Source of the DNA: Pseudonocardia sp. C8
GTDB lineage: Bacteria > Actinomycetota > Actinomycetes > Mycobacteriales > Pseudonocardiaceae
Direction of reading: 5' to 3'
Length of the DNA stretch: 64,000 bases
Assembly: GCF_014267175.1 (NCBI RefSeq)
Contig: NZ_JACMTR010000002.1
Coordinates: forward strand, 1,725,001-1,789,000
In this document: in pieces, positions 53,150 through 61,163 of the stretch
Layout of the letters: each line of letters begins with the position of its first letter
Position numbering within the stretch: position 1 is the first letter of the stretch
Notes under the pieces: generated by a model
The model's database searches: none
Told to the model about the DNA's origin: nothing
What the model saw: the letters and a program-made list of their open reading frames with translations, nothing else
Program-made: the position numbers and the translations under genes

Positions 53150-54379
53150 TCAGGGCACCGCGGGAGCCGCCCGGGGCGTCCGCACCTGCCGGCGGCGGAC
53201 GGGGGTCGCGACGGCCGCCAGGCAGGCGAGCGTCCCGATCGCGACCGCCGTCCAGGCGGCGGGGTAGCCGTGCCCGGGTGTCAGGGCCCCGACCGCCCAC
53301 GGGACGGCGAACCCCCCGACTCCGCCGACGGTCAGGAGCAGCCCGACCGCGGTCCCGACGTGCTCCGAGGGCACCCCCGCGACATCGGCCGGGATCGTCT
53401 GCCAGATCGCGAAGCAGCCGTTGAACCCGAAACCGACCAGGAACGCCGCGAACCACAGCCCGCCCGGGCCGAGGAGCGGGAGGAGCAGCGTGCCGGCCGC
53501 CTGGAGCACCAGGAACGCGGTGAACCAGGCCCGGCGGCGCCGGGAACGGTCCGAGAGCCATCCGGCGACCAGGCTTCCGGGTAGCCCGGCGACGCCGGCC
53601 ATGAGGGCGGCCAGCGCCGCCACCGACGCCGGGTAGTCCGCGTCGAGGGCGAACGTGCCGACCAGCTGCGCCACCGCGAAGTAGCCGCCATACCCGACGA
53701 AGAACGCCAGGCCGAAGCGCCACAGCGCCGTGTTGCCGAGCACGGCCCGGATCGACCCGCGGGTCAGCACGGTGCCGCGCAACTCGGCGGTCCCGTCGGG
53801 GGCCCGGTACACCGACCCCACCAGGACGGCCACGGCGAACGCCGTGCCACCGGCCGCGGCCAGGCCGGCGCGCCAGCCGAGCGCGTCGAGCACGGGTGTC
53901 CAGAGGTAGAGGCCGACGGCGACCCCGACGCTGAACGACGCCGACACGACCCCCATGGCCAGCGCGTGCTCGCGCTCGCGGAACCAGGCACTGACCGCGG
54001 CGATGCCGATCCCGGCGAACACGGAGGCGGCGAGGCCTGCGACCAGTCGCAGCACCAGCAACGTCCGGTAGTCGGGGGCCAGCGCCGCGAGCGCGGTGGA
54101 GGCCCCCTCCAGGGCCAGCCCGGCCGTCATGGTCGACCGCAGTCCGAACCGGACGGCCAGGAAGCCGGCCGGGATGTGCATCACCGCGTAGCCGCCCACG
54201 AACGCGGACAGCAGGAGGGCGAGCTCGGGCAGGCCCGAGGAGAACGCCTGAGCGACACCACCGAACGTGCCGGGCATGACGAACCAGTTGAAGGTGAACG
54301 CGACGAAACCGAGTGCGGTCACGCCCAGCATCAGCCACCGGCGGCCCGAATCCGGGCCGGCCGCAGGTGTAGGGGACAT
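53150..54379 (-). CDS. MFS transporter (CynX/nitrate-like)
   Basis: 409 aa, twelve helices. FVAFTFNWFVMPGTFGGVAQAFSSGLPELALLLSAFVGGYAVMHIPAGFLAVRFGLRSTM covers helices 1-2 and the loop. No specific transporter family is diagnosed. It lies 21 nt downstream of the HOD-like gene on the same strand, so it probably moves the substrate or product of that enzyme. Confidence 0.88.
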   Translation of the reverse strand: MSPTPAAGPDSGRRWLMLGVTALGFVAFTFNWFVMPGTFGGVAQAFSSGLPELALLLSAFVGGYAVMHIPAGFLAVRFGLRSTMTAGLALEGASTALAALAPDYRTLLVLRLVAGLAASVFAGIGIAAVSAWFREREHALAMGVVSASFSVGVAVGLYLWTPVLDALGWRAGLAAAGGTAFAVAVLVGSVYRAPDGTAELRGTVLTRGSIRAVLGNTALWRFGLAFFVGYGGYFAVAQLVGTFALDADYPASVAALAALMAGVAGLPGSLVAGWLSDRSRRRRAWFTAFLVLQAAGTLLLPLLGPGGLWFAAFLVGFGFNGCFAIWQTIPADVAGVPSEHVGTAVGLLLTVGGVGGFAVPWAVGALTPGHGYPAAWTAVAIGTLACLAAVATPVRRRQVRTPRAAPAVP

Positions 54380-54400
54380 CGTCGTCTCCTCGGCCGGTGG

Positions 54401-55195
54401 TCAGGCGTAGAAGGACCGGACGGCCTCGGCCACCGCGGCCGGGCTCTCCAGGGTGGGGAAATGGGTCCGGCCCGGGATGTGCACGGGCTCGAACCACGGA
54501 TTCTGTCGAGCGAAGTCCTCCTGGAACTGCCGGTACCCGGCTGCGAGCGGCTGGGAGTACACGTGCCGCACCCGGAGCCCGTCCTGAAGGCGTGTCATCC
54601 GCTTGAGCGGGTCGCCCCACTCGGCGTAGCTCTTCTGGATCTCCCGGCACGCGCGCATCCACATGCGTTCGCCGAACCAGGTCATCTCGCGGTTCACGTG
54701 GTCGATGACGTCGATGTTGTCGGTGCCCTCGGTCCACTCGTCGAACAGGCCCCGCCGGGCGGCGACGACGGTCTCCGGGGCGCACCCCTCCCGGATCAGG
54801 GTATGGAAACCCTCGAAGGGCTGCATCAGCCAGTCGACCACGACCGTCCGGCCGATCGATCGCGCGCCGAGCCGGTCGTGCACCTCGATGTTCACCCAGC
54901 ATCCGTGCGAGGTGGACAGCATCCGGACGTCCTCGAGTTCGAGCCGGTCGATCACCTCCAGGACGTCCTCGGCGAGATCGTCGGCGGTGAAGTCCCCGAC
55001 GTCGGTCAGCCGCCCGTCATGGCCGCGGAAGTTCAGGCAGAGCACCCGGTGGTCCTCGGCGAGCAGCGGCGCCAGGTGCCGGAACAGTCGGTGGTCCTGT
55101 GCCCAGCCGTGCAGGAGCAGCAGGGGCGGGGCTCCCGCGTCGCCGTACTCGACGTACTCGAGCGGGACCGTGCCGCGGGTCAGCGTCTTGATCAT
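54401..55195 (-). CDS. HOD/AqdC-like cofactor-free 3-hydroxy-4-quinolone 2,4-dioxygenase
   Basis: 264 aa alpha/beta-hydrolase fold. It carries the residues known in 3-hydroxy-2-methylquinolin-4-one dioxygenase (HOD): LLHGWAQDHRLF at 27-38, STSHGCWV with Ser96-His97, DWLM with Asp121, and GRTHFP with His245. HOD has Ser101, Asp126 and His251, the same spacing within one residue. RHVYSQP and FARQNPWF also match. The family opens the N-ring without metal or cofactor, releasing CO and an N-acylanthranilate; AqdC does this to the Pseudomonas quinolone signal. ATG 55195 has an AAGGA site; the frame extends upstream to GTG 55375 but that part looks noncoding. Confidence 0.85.
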   Translation of the reverse strand: MIKTLTRGTVPLEYVEYGDAGAPPLLLLHGWAQDHRLFRHLAPLLAEDHRVLCLNFRGHDGRLTDVGDFTADDLAEDVLEVIDRLELEDVRMLSTSHGCWVNIEVHDRLGARSIGRTVVVDWLMQPFEGFHTLIREGCAPETVVAARRGLFDEWTEGTDNIDVIDHVNREMTWFGERMWMRACREIQKSYAEWGDPLKRMTRLQDGLRVRHVYSQPLAAGYRQFQEDFARQNPWFEPVHIPGRTHFPTLESPAAVAEAVRSFYA

Positions 55196-55380
55196 GATCT
55201 GGTCCTTCCGGAGCCGACCGGCCCCGGGCACGGCGGTGCCCGGAGGCGTGCAAGGGATCGGTGCACCCGCCGCGCGGAAGGCGCACACGGCACCGTCCCT
55301 CCCGACGTGGGGGCGGTGCGGAGGAGCGGGCAGACGCTCCGTCGATGTGAGCGAGGTCGTGTTGTCGACGGCCACTGACG

Positions 55381-55420
55381 ACGGTAAGAGGGGCGACAGA
55401 GACAGTCAATAGCGCGCTAT
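55381..55420 (-). promoter_or_regulatory. Promoter and operator of the HOD-like gene
   Basis: Reading leftward, TTGACT (-35, 55404-55409), a 17-nt spacer and TACCGT (-10, 55381-55386) form a good sigma-70 promoter. The palindrome ATAGC-GC-GCTAT (55409-55420) abuts the -35. The same ATAGC-N2-GCTAT motif occurs at 55986-55999, so the MarR protein between them is the likely binder. The 5' leader is about 175 nt. Confidence 0.75.
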
Positions 55421-55428
55421 GAACTTCT

Positions 55429-55911
55429 TCACTTCTCGGCGATCTGCTCTTCGATGATCTCGACCAGGCGGCTGAGCACGGCCACGACGTCCGCGCGCTG
55501 CTCCGCCGGGAACCGGAGCAGGGAGTCCCGTTGCCAGTGGCGCAGCAGTGCGTACTTGGCCTCCCACAGCTCGCGTCCGGCCTCGGTCAGCTCCACCAGG
55601 ACGACCCGGTCGTCGTGCTCACCGGGGATCCGGCGGACGACCCCCTGCCGCTCCAGGCCGTTGATCATGCGGGTGACCGTCGGCTGGGCGATGCCCGCCT
55701 GGCGGGCGATCACGCCGACCGGGAGCGGGCCCTGATGGGCCACCGACTCCAGGGTGGCGACCTGGGCCTCGGTGAGGTCGGTGCCGGCTCCGCGCCTGCC
55801 GACCGTGCCACGTCCGCGCTTGAGAACGCGGTAGATGCCGTTGCAGGCCTCGGCCCAGGCGTCCTCCAGATCCGCGGGGAGGTCGGGGGTCTCGTCGTGC
55901 CGGTCGCTCAC
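55429..55911 (-). CDS. MarR-family repressor of the quinolone genes
   Basis: 160 aa from GTG 55911. The winged helix VGVIARQAGIAQPTVTRMINGLERQGVVRRIPGEHDDRVVLVELTEAG spans about residues 65-115. It sits between the HOD-like gene and the divergent FAD monooxygenase gene, each with an ATAGC-N2-GCTAT palindrome in its promoter. MarR proteins typically release DNA on binding an aromatic ligand, here plausibly a quinolone or anthranilate derivative. Confidence 0.92.
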   Translation of the reverse strand: MSDRHDETPDLPADLEDAWAEACNGIYRVLKRGRGTVGRRGAGTDLTEAQVATLESVAHQGPLPVGVIARQAGIAQPTVTRMINGLERQGVVRRIPGEHDDRVVLVELTEAGRELWEAKYALLRHWQRDSLLRFPAEQRADVVAVLSRLVEIIEEQIAEK

Positions 55912-55985
55912 CTGTCTCCGCCTCCTGGTCTGCCCGCACCCGCTGCCGTCCGGACGAGCTGCGATCCGGGGCTGGCGGCGGATCG

Positions 55986-55999
55986 CATAGCAAGCTATG
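55986..55999. promoter_or_regulatory. MarR operator CATAGC-AA-GCTATG
   Basis: A perfect palindrome in the divergent marR/FAD-monooxygenase promoter, overlapping a TATGTT -10-like element (55996-56001) on the + strand. It shares the half-site with the operator at 55409-55420. Confidence 0.78.
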
Positions 56000-56169
56000 T
56001 TCTGTCCGTCGAACCGGGCCACCCGACGTACGGGCCCGGTGGAACCCGCGACCGGTGGCAGGCCGGGCGGGCTCCCGGTCTCCGAACAGTACGGACCGCC
56101 CGTCCGCGCGGTCCCGGTGAGGCGCCCCGCGGACGGTCCGTGTCCGGAGGGGACGGAAGGACGTTCGAC

Positions 56170-57327
56170 ATGTCGTCACGCACGCCGCACGCGGAGGTGG
56201 TCGGGGCCGGTATCGGCGGACTGACCGCGGCCGCCGCGCTCGCCCGTCGCGGCTGGTCGGTCACGGTGCACGAACGCGAGGACACCGTGCGCGCGTTCGG
56301 CTCGGGCATCTACCTCTGGAGCAACGGGCTGGGCGTCCTCGGTGACCTCGGTGTGCGTGAGCGCACCGTCGAGGGCGCCCACCACGGCCCGTCGATCCAG
56401 ACCCGGGACCGCCGCAACCGGACACTCGCCCGGCTCCCCACGAACGGGCCGGGCCAGGTGCAGGTGCTCACCGTGCTGCGCGAGCGGCTGATCTCCGCGC
56501 TGGTCGCCGCCGCGACCGACGCGGGTGCGGAGATCGTGACCGGCTCGGCAGCGCACGCCGTCGACCCGCGCGGCGCGATCGTGCTCGACGGTGGCGAGCG
56601 ACGCGCGGCCGATCTCGTCGTCGTCGCCGACGGCGTCGGATCCCGGCTCCGAGACGGGCTGGGACTGCTCGGTCGCCGCCGGCGGCTGGGCCAGCGCTGC
56701 GCGCGCGTGCTCATCCCGCGGGACACCGATCTGCTCCCGGCCGCCGACGCCGACCACTACATCGAGTGGATGTCCGGGCGCCGGTTCCTGCTCTACACCC
56801 CGAGCAGTGTCACCGACGCCTACATCGCGCTGGTGTGTCCCGCCGGCGACCGGGAGGCCATGGGGGCCGAGATCCCGCGGCCGGTGTGGGAGCGGGCCTT
56901 CCCGCACGCCGCATCCATCGTGTCCCGCATCGGCCCGGTCGCCCGGTGGGACGAGTTCGAGTGGGTCGAGCTGCGGTCGTGGTCCACCGGCCGGGTCGCC
57001 GTGCTCGGAGACGCCGCGCACGCCCAGCCGCCGTACCTCGGGCAGGGAGGCGGATGCGCCATGATGGCGGCCCACGGGCTCGCCCATGCGATGAGCTGCG
57101 GTGCCGGAACGCCTGCCGAACGGCTGGCCCGCTGGGAACGGACCGAGCGACCGCTGATCCGGCACACCCAGCGGTTCTCGTACGGAATCGGCAGGCTCAA
57201 CGACGTGCCGGAGCTGCCGCGCCGGCTCTTGCTCTCGACCCTGGGGCGTTCGCGTTCGTTCGGCCGTTCCCGGCTCCGTGCCGCGCAGGCGGTCCCGACC
57301 GGCCTCCCGCGGGCGTCCGGTCGTTGA
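56170..57327 (+). CDS. FAD-dependent monooxygenase, candidate quinolone 3-hydroxylase
   Basis: 385 aa class A flavin monooxygenase. VVGAGIGGLTAAAALARRGWSV at residue 10, ADGVGS at 153-158 (DG motif) and LGDAAHAQPPYLGQGG at 279-294 (GD motif) are all intact. ATG 56170 follows GGAAGG. It is divergent from marR under the shared operator. In known quinolone pathways such a monooxygenase (AqdB or MeqF type) adds the 3-hydroxyl that HOD/AqdC then needs; this assignment is by context. Confidence 0.85.
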   Translation: MSSRTPHAEVVGAGIGGLTAAAALARRGWSVTVHEREDTVRAFGSGIYLWSNGLGVLGDLGVRERTVEGAHHGPSIQTRDRRNRTLARLPTNGPGQVQVLTVLRERLISALVAAATDAGAEIVTGSAAHAVDPRGAIVLDGGERRAADLVVVADGVGSRLRDGLGLLGRRRRLGQRCARVLIPRDTDLLPAADADHYIEWMSGRRFLLYTPSSVTDAYIALVCPAGDREAMGAEIPRPVWERAFPHAASIVSRIGPVARWDEFEWVELRSWSTGRVAVLGDAAHAQPPYLGQGGGCAMMAAHGLAHAMSCGAGTPAERLARWERTERPLIRHTQRFSYGIGRLNDVPELPRRLLLSTLGRSRSFGRSRLRAAQAVPTGLPRASGR

Positions 57328-57360
57328 GGACGCGCGCCCGGGTCCCGGACCGGCACACCC

Positions 57361-57594
57361 TCAGCCGGTCGACTCCTCGTCGATACCGGTGCCGGAGTCG
57401 TCGTCGACCGGGTCCTCGCCCTCGTGACCGGGCTCGCCGGTCCGGCTGCCGGTGACCCGCTCCTCGAGCTCGTCCACCACGGTCTCGGGGTCGAGCGGGG
57501 CGCGCCCTCCGGTTCCGGATCGTCCCTGGGGTGCTGCGATGTCACGGGTTCCGGGTACCCCGCTCGTGCGGCAGGCACACCGGACCGGCCGCAC
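57361..57594 (-). CDS. Small acidic uncharacterised protein
   Basis: 77 aa if started at GTG 57594, three nt after the stop of the upstream small gene. The second half is acidic (PETVVDELEERVTG and a C-terminal GEDPVDDDSGTGIDEESTG). No family recognised. The coupled position is the main support; the start and existence are uncertain. Confidence 0.45.
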   Translation of the reverse strand: MRPVRCACRTSGVPGTRDIAAPQGRSGTGGRAPLDPETVVDELEERVTGSRTGEPGHEGEDPVDDDSGTGIDEESTG

Positions 57595-57596
57595 GG

Positions 57597-57797
57597 TCAG
57601 ACGTCGGCCCTCGGTGCGGTCAGCCGGGCACGGGCCAGCCGCTCGACGAGCTCGGGCATCGCCCCGGCCGGGCTGCCGCGCAGGTCGTCGCAGGCCTTCC
57701 GGACGGCCGCGGTCACCTCCTCCCGGGAGACGTCCGGGCCGAGCTCGGCGAGCAACCGGTCGATCGCCTCGGCCGCACGGGTGAGATCCGGTGTCAT
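57597..57797 (-). CDS. Three-helix bundle dimerisation-domain small protein
   Basis: 66 aa from ATG 57797 with GGGAGG upstream. It has amphipathic helices TRAAEAIDRLLAEL, REEVTAAVRKACDDL and MPELVERLARARL, the pattern of small actinobacterial proteins described as three-helix bundle dimerisation domains, often near stress genes. A sigma-B-like promoter lies upstream at 57926-57950. Confidence 0.65.
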   Translation of the reverse strand: MTPDLTRAAEAIDRLLAELGPDVSREEVTAAVRKACDDLRGSPAGAMPELVERLARARLTAPRADV

Positions 57798-58105
57798 CCG
57801 GGCCTCCCGGGCCGGACCGCACGTGCGGGACACGGACGACACGCCCCCGCGTACCGACCCCGACCGCGACGCATCGGTGTGCGACCCATGACGACCTCCT
57901 CGTGGCCTCGGTGTGCCCGGGAGGGTTACCCCGTCCGTGGTCCGTCAACCGCGCGGGCGACGCGCCCACCCCCGAGCCCGCGTCCTGGTCCGCCGGACCG
58001 AACGGTGCCGCCGGCTTCGTTCCCGGGACCGAAGGACTCCCGCCGTGATCTCCCTACCGTCTCCCACCAGTCCCGTCAGAGCCGACGCGAGGGGAGACCG
58101 GAGCC
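57798..58105. other. 308-nt intergenic region before alkB
   Basis: It holds the leftward sigma-B-like promoter at 57926-57950 and the upstream region of alkB. I see no further gene and no strong operator. A GAGGGGAG ribosome site for alkB is at about 58090-58097. Confidence 0.5.
57926..57950 (-). promoter_or_regulatory. Sigma-B-like promoter (GGTT-N15-GGGTAA)
   Basis: Reading leftward, GGTT (57947-57950), 15 nt, and GGGTAA (57926-57931) match the actinobacterial sigma-B/SigF consensus GNNT-N14-16-GGGTA. It is about 130 nt upstream of the small helical protein. Similar elements precede genes at 61987 and 63343. Confidence 0.6.
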
Positions 58106-59518
58106 GTGAAGACCTACCCACTGTCCCGACCGGTGGACGGAAGGGACACCTGGCACGACGGCAAGCGCCACGCCTGGCTGCTGGGCCTGGTCGTGCCCAT
58201 CCTGCCGTTCCTCGCGATCGGGTTGCACCTGCTCACCGGGCTGTCGGTGATGCTGTGGCTCGGCCCGGTCGTCGTCCTGGTGATCGTCCCGGCGATCGAC
58301 CTGGTCGCCGGGCACGATCCGACGAACCCGCCGGACGAGGTGATGGAGCAGCTCGAGGAGGACCGCTACTACCGCTGGGTCACCTATGCGTACCTCCCGC
58401 TGCAGTACGCGGGCCTGTTCACGGGCACGGGGTACATCGCGTACGCCGGGGCCCCGTTGATCGGGAACATCGGCATGGCCGTCACCCTCGGCACCGTCGC
58501 CGGGGTCGCGATCAACACGGCGCACGAGCTCGGCCACAAGCGCGAGGACGTCGAGCGGTGGGCGGCCAAGATCGCCCTGGCGCCCAGCTTCTACGGGCAC
58601 TTCTACGTCGAGCACAACCGCGGCCACCACGTCCGCGTCTCCACTCCCGAGGACCCCGCATCGGCCCGGATGGGGGAGAGCTTCTACCGGTTCTGGCCGC
58701 GTACCGTCCTCGGTTCGCTGACCAGCGCCTGGAAGCTGGAGCGCAAGCGCTACGCCCGCCGCGACCGGCACCCGTTCCGGATCGGCAACGACGTGCTCAA
58801 CGCCTGGCTGATGTCGGTGGTCCTGTGGGGCGTGCTGATCGCGTCCTTCGGCTGGAGGCTGCTGCCGTACCTGCTGATCCAGGCCGTCGTCGGGTTCACC
58901 CTGCTCGAGCTGGTCAACTACATGGAGCACTACGGGATGCTGCGCCAGCAGGTCGGCCCGCCGGACCGCCGCCGCTACGAGCGGGTCACCCCGGCGCACT
59001 CGTGGAACTCCAACAACATCGCCACCAACGTGCTGCTCTACCACCTGCAGCGGCACTCGGACCACCACGCGAACCCGACCCGGCGCTTCCAGACCCTGCG
59101 CGACTTCCCGGAGGCCCCGGTCCTGCCGACCGGCTACACCGGGATGATGCTCGCCGCACTCGTGCCGCCGGTGTTCCGGCGGCTGATGGACCCGCTGGTG
59201 CTCGCGCACTACGACGGCGACCTGCGGCTGGCGAACCTGCAGCCGGCGAAGCGCGAGCGGCTGCTGGCCGCGTACCCGCCGCCCGCCGACCCGGTCGAGA
59301 CCGAGCTCGCCGACACCGCCCGGCAGAAGCAGGTCGACGGTGTGACCGCCGCCCGCTGCCCCGGCTGCGGTTACACCTACGAGGTCGCCGCCGGCAACGA
59401 GGCCGAGGGCTTCCCGGCCGGCACCGCCTGGTCGGAGATCCCCGACGACTGGACCTGCCCCGACTGCGGGGTCCGCGACAAGGTCGACTTCGTCGCCCTG
59501 ACGACCGAGGAGGTCTGA
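58106..59518 (+). CDS. alkB: Alkane 1-monooxygenase fused to rubredoxin
   Basis: 470 aa. Residues 1-390 are the membrane di-iron hydroxylase: hydrophobic helices near 25-65 and 95-135, then the eight-His set HELGH (140-144), HNRGHH (170-175) and LQRHSDHH (H317, H320, H321), plus NYMEHYG. Residues about 415-465 are a rubredoxin with CPGCGYTYE (C418, C421) and WTCPDCGVRDK (C451, C454). Fusion removes the need for a separate rubredoxin. A ferredoxin gene follows after 1 nt. The usual TetR (AlkU) regulator is absent; a PucR-type gene follows instead. Confidence 0.96.
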   Translation: MKTYPLSRPVDGRDTWHDGKRHAWLLGLVVPILPFLAIGLHLLTGLSVMLWLGPVVVLVIVPAIDLVAGHDPTNPPDEVMEQLEEDRYYRWVTYAYLPLQYAGLFTGTGYIAYAGAPLIGNIGMAVTLGTVAGVAINTAHELGHKREDVERWAAKIALAPSFYGHFYVEHNRGHHVRVSTPEDPASARMGESFYRFWPRTVLGSLTSAWKLERKRYARRDRHPFRIGNDVLNAWLMSVVLWGVLIASFGWRLLPYLLIQAVVGFTLLELVNYMEHYGMLRQQVGPPDRRRYERVTPAHSWNSNNIATNVLLYHLQRHSDHHANPTRRFQTLRDFPEAPVLPTGYTGMMLAALVPPVFRRLMDPLVLAHYDGDLRLANLQPAKRERLLAAYPPPADPVETELADTARQKQVDGVTAARCPGCGYTYEVAAGNEAEGFPAGTAWSEIPDDWTCPDCGVRDKVDFVALTTEEV

Positions 59519-59519
59519 G

Positions 59520-59714
59520 ATGAGGATCGTCGCCGACACGGGGGCCTGCGAGGGCTTCGGGATGTGCGAGGCCATGGCCGACGACTACTTCGAGATCGGG
59601 CCCGACGACGTGGTCGTCGTGCACGACGACCACCCGCCGGCGGCCGACCGGGAGCACGTGCACGCGGCCGTGCAGGCCTGCCCCGCTCGGGCGCTGCGCC
59701 TCGACGACAACTGA
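59520..59714 (+). CDS. [3Fe-4S]-type ferredoxin
   Basis: 64 aa. ACEGFGMCEAMADDYFEI and a C-terminal QACPARAL give C-x5-C and CP, the three-Cys pattern of [3Fe-4S] ferredoxins that serve cytochrome P450s and, here, the AlkB-rubredoxin protein. One nt separates it from the alkB stop, so the two are translated from one transcript. Confidence 0.88.
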   Translation: MRIVADTGACEGFGMCEAMADDYFEIGPDDVVVVHDDHPPAADREHVHAAVQACPARALRLDDN

Positions 59715-59730
59715 ACGGCACCCCCGCCGA

Positions 59731-59764
59731 CGCCCGTCCGGCCCGCTCCGGGGCCGGGCGGGCG
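59731..59764 (+). terminator. Terminator-like hairpin after alkB-ferredoxin
   Basis: CGCCCGTCCGGCCC (59731-59744) pairs with GGGCCGGGCGGGCG (59751-59764), 14 bp with one G-U pair and a 6-nt loop. It lies 17 nt after the ferredoxin stop. There is no T tract. Confidence 0.5.
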
Positions 59765-59787
59765 CCGGCGCGCGCTACGGTCCCGTC

Positions 59788-61008
59788 GTGCCCCCGGTGA
59801 CCGACACCCTCGCCCGCCTCGCCGGCGCGGTCCGGGACGACGCCGGCGCCCTCAACGGGCGGGTCCTTGCCGAGATCGACGCCGGGCTTCCGGACCTCGG
59901 CCGTGACCCGCGCGTGCGGGAGCTGCTGGTCGCGACGGTCGAGGGCTCGCTGGACGGCGCGCTCGCCGTCCTCACCGGTGGCGGGGACCCGGACGACGCA
60001 CCCGTCCCGCCGGCTGCCGTCGACATCGCCCGCCGGCTCGCCCAGCAGGGCGTCCCGGTCACCGTGCTGCTGCGCGCGTACCGGCTCGGGCAGGCCGCCT
60101 TCCAGCAGGTGCTGGTCGCACGGATCGCGGCGGCCGGGCTGGCCGCGGACGAGGTCGCGGCGGTCGTCCGGGAGCTGTCGTCGGTGGCGTTCGGCTACGT
60201 CGACCGGGTCTCCGAGGAGATGGTCGCCGTGCACCAGGCCGAGCGGGACGGCTGGGTGCGCCGCCGTGACGCGGCCCGGCTGTCCATGGTGGACGCCGTG
60301 CTCGCCGGCCGCGGCGGGACGACCGCCGAGGTGGAACGGGCACTCGGGCACCCGGTGACCGGCGAGCACCTGGCCGCGGTGATCTGGTCCGCGCCCGGGG
60401 CGCCGGACCCGGGCCGGGCCATGGAACGTGCGGTCGGCGCCGTCGGCGACGCGCTCGGGTGCACCCGCCCGCCGTTGGTCGTCGCGCCGGACGCGGCCAC
60501 CCTGTGGGCGTGGTACCCGGCACCCGTGGCCGCCGATGCGGCGCTCGAGCCGGGCGAGGTGTTCGTGGCGCTCGGGAGCCCGGACCGGGACCTCGACGGG
60601 TTCCGCCGCTCGCACCGGCGCGCCCGGCAGGTCCAGGCCGTCGTGACCGCGGCCGCGCCGGACACCCGGCACGCGGTGACGACGCCGGCCACGCTCGGAC
60701 CGCTCCTGCTCCTCGGCGCCGACACCGACCTGCTCGGCTCGTGGGTGCGGGAGGTCCTGGGCGGGCTCGCGACCGACGACGAGCCGCACGCGCGGCTGCG
60801 CGACACCCTCGACGCCTACCTGGGGGCGGGCGGCAGCCTGGCCGCGGCGGCGGCCGAGCTGCACCTGCACAAGAACTCGGTGCAGTACCGGCTGCGCCGC
60901 GCCGAGGAGGCCCGGGGCCGAGCCCTGTCGGACCGCCGGCTCGACCTCGAGGTGGCGCTACGGGCCTGCCGGGTGCTGGGGAGCGCGGTGCTGCGCCCCG
61001 CGGACTGA
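59788..61008 (+). CDS. PucR/CdaR-type transcriptional regulator
   Basis: 406 aa from GTG 59788. The C-terminus (about 345-400) is the PucR helix-turn-helix: LRDTLDAYLGAGGSLAAAAAELHLHKNSVQYRLRRAEEARGR. The N-terminal half is helical and includes VPVTVLLRAYRLGQAAFQQVLVARI, as in RsbRD-like/GGDEF-degenerate sensors of actinobacteria. Positioned just after alkB-ferredoxin, so it may control alkane use. Confidence 0.88.
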   Translation: MPPVTDTLARLAGAVRDDAGALNGRVLAEIDAGLPDLGRDPRVRELLVATVEGSLDGALAVLTGGGDPDDAPVPPAAVDIARRLAQQGVPVTVLLRAYRLGQAAFQQVLVARIAAAGLAADEVAAVVRELSSVAFGYVDRVSEEMVAVHQAERDGWVRRRDAARLSMVDAVLAGRGGTTAEVERALGHPVTGEHLAAVIWSAPGAPDPGRAMERAVGAVGDALGCTRPPLVVAPDAATLWAWYPAPVAADAALEPGEVFVALGSPDRDLDGFRRSHRRARQVQAVVTAAAPDTRHAVTTPATLGPLLLLGADTDLLGSWVREVLGGLATDDEPHARLRDTLDAYLGAGGSLAAAAAELHLHKNSVQYRLRRAEEARGRALSDRRLDLEVALRACRVLGSAVLRPAD

Positions 61009-61163
61009 CACCCGGTCGGCGGTCCGCGGGCGCACGCACGGGCGTGCCGGCCGCCGGCCCTGCCCCCGAACGGGCGAACTGCTCGGCCGAACGGCAGCCC
61101 GGCCGGGTCACCGTGCGTGCTTCGGGGCGCCGATGCGCCCGGACCCGGCTAGCGTGAGGAGCC

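Noticed and set aside
55196..55375. A 60-residue N-terminal extension of the HOD-like protein from GTG 55375
   Set aside because: HOD-type proteins start near the ATG 55195 position, which has a ribosome site; the upstream part looks like a leader although a -10 lies 5 nt before that GTG.
60997..61030. A 9-bp inverted repeat at the end of the PucR-type gene as a terminator
   Set aside because: The 16-nt loop is long and there is no T tract; too weak to annotate.
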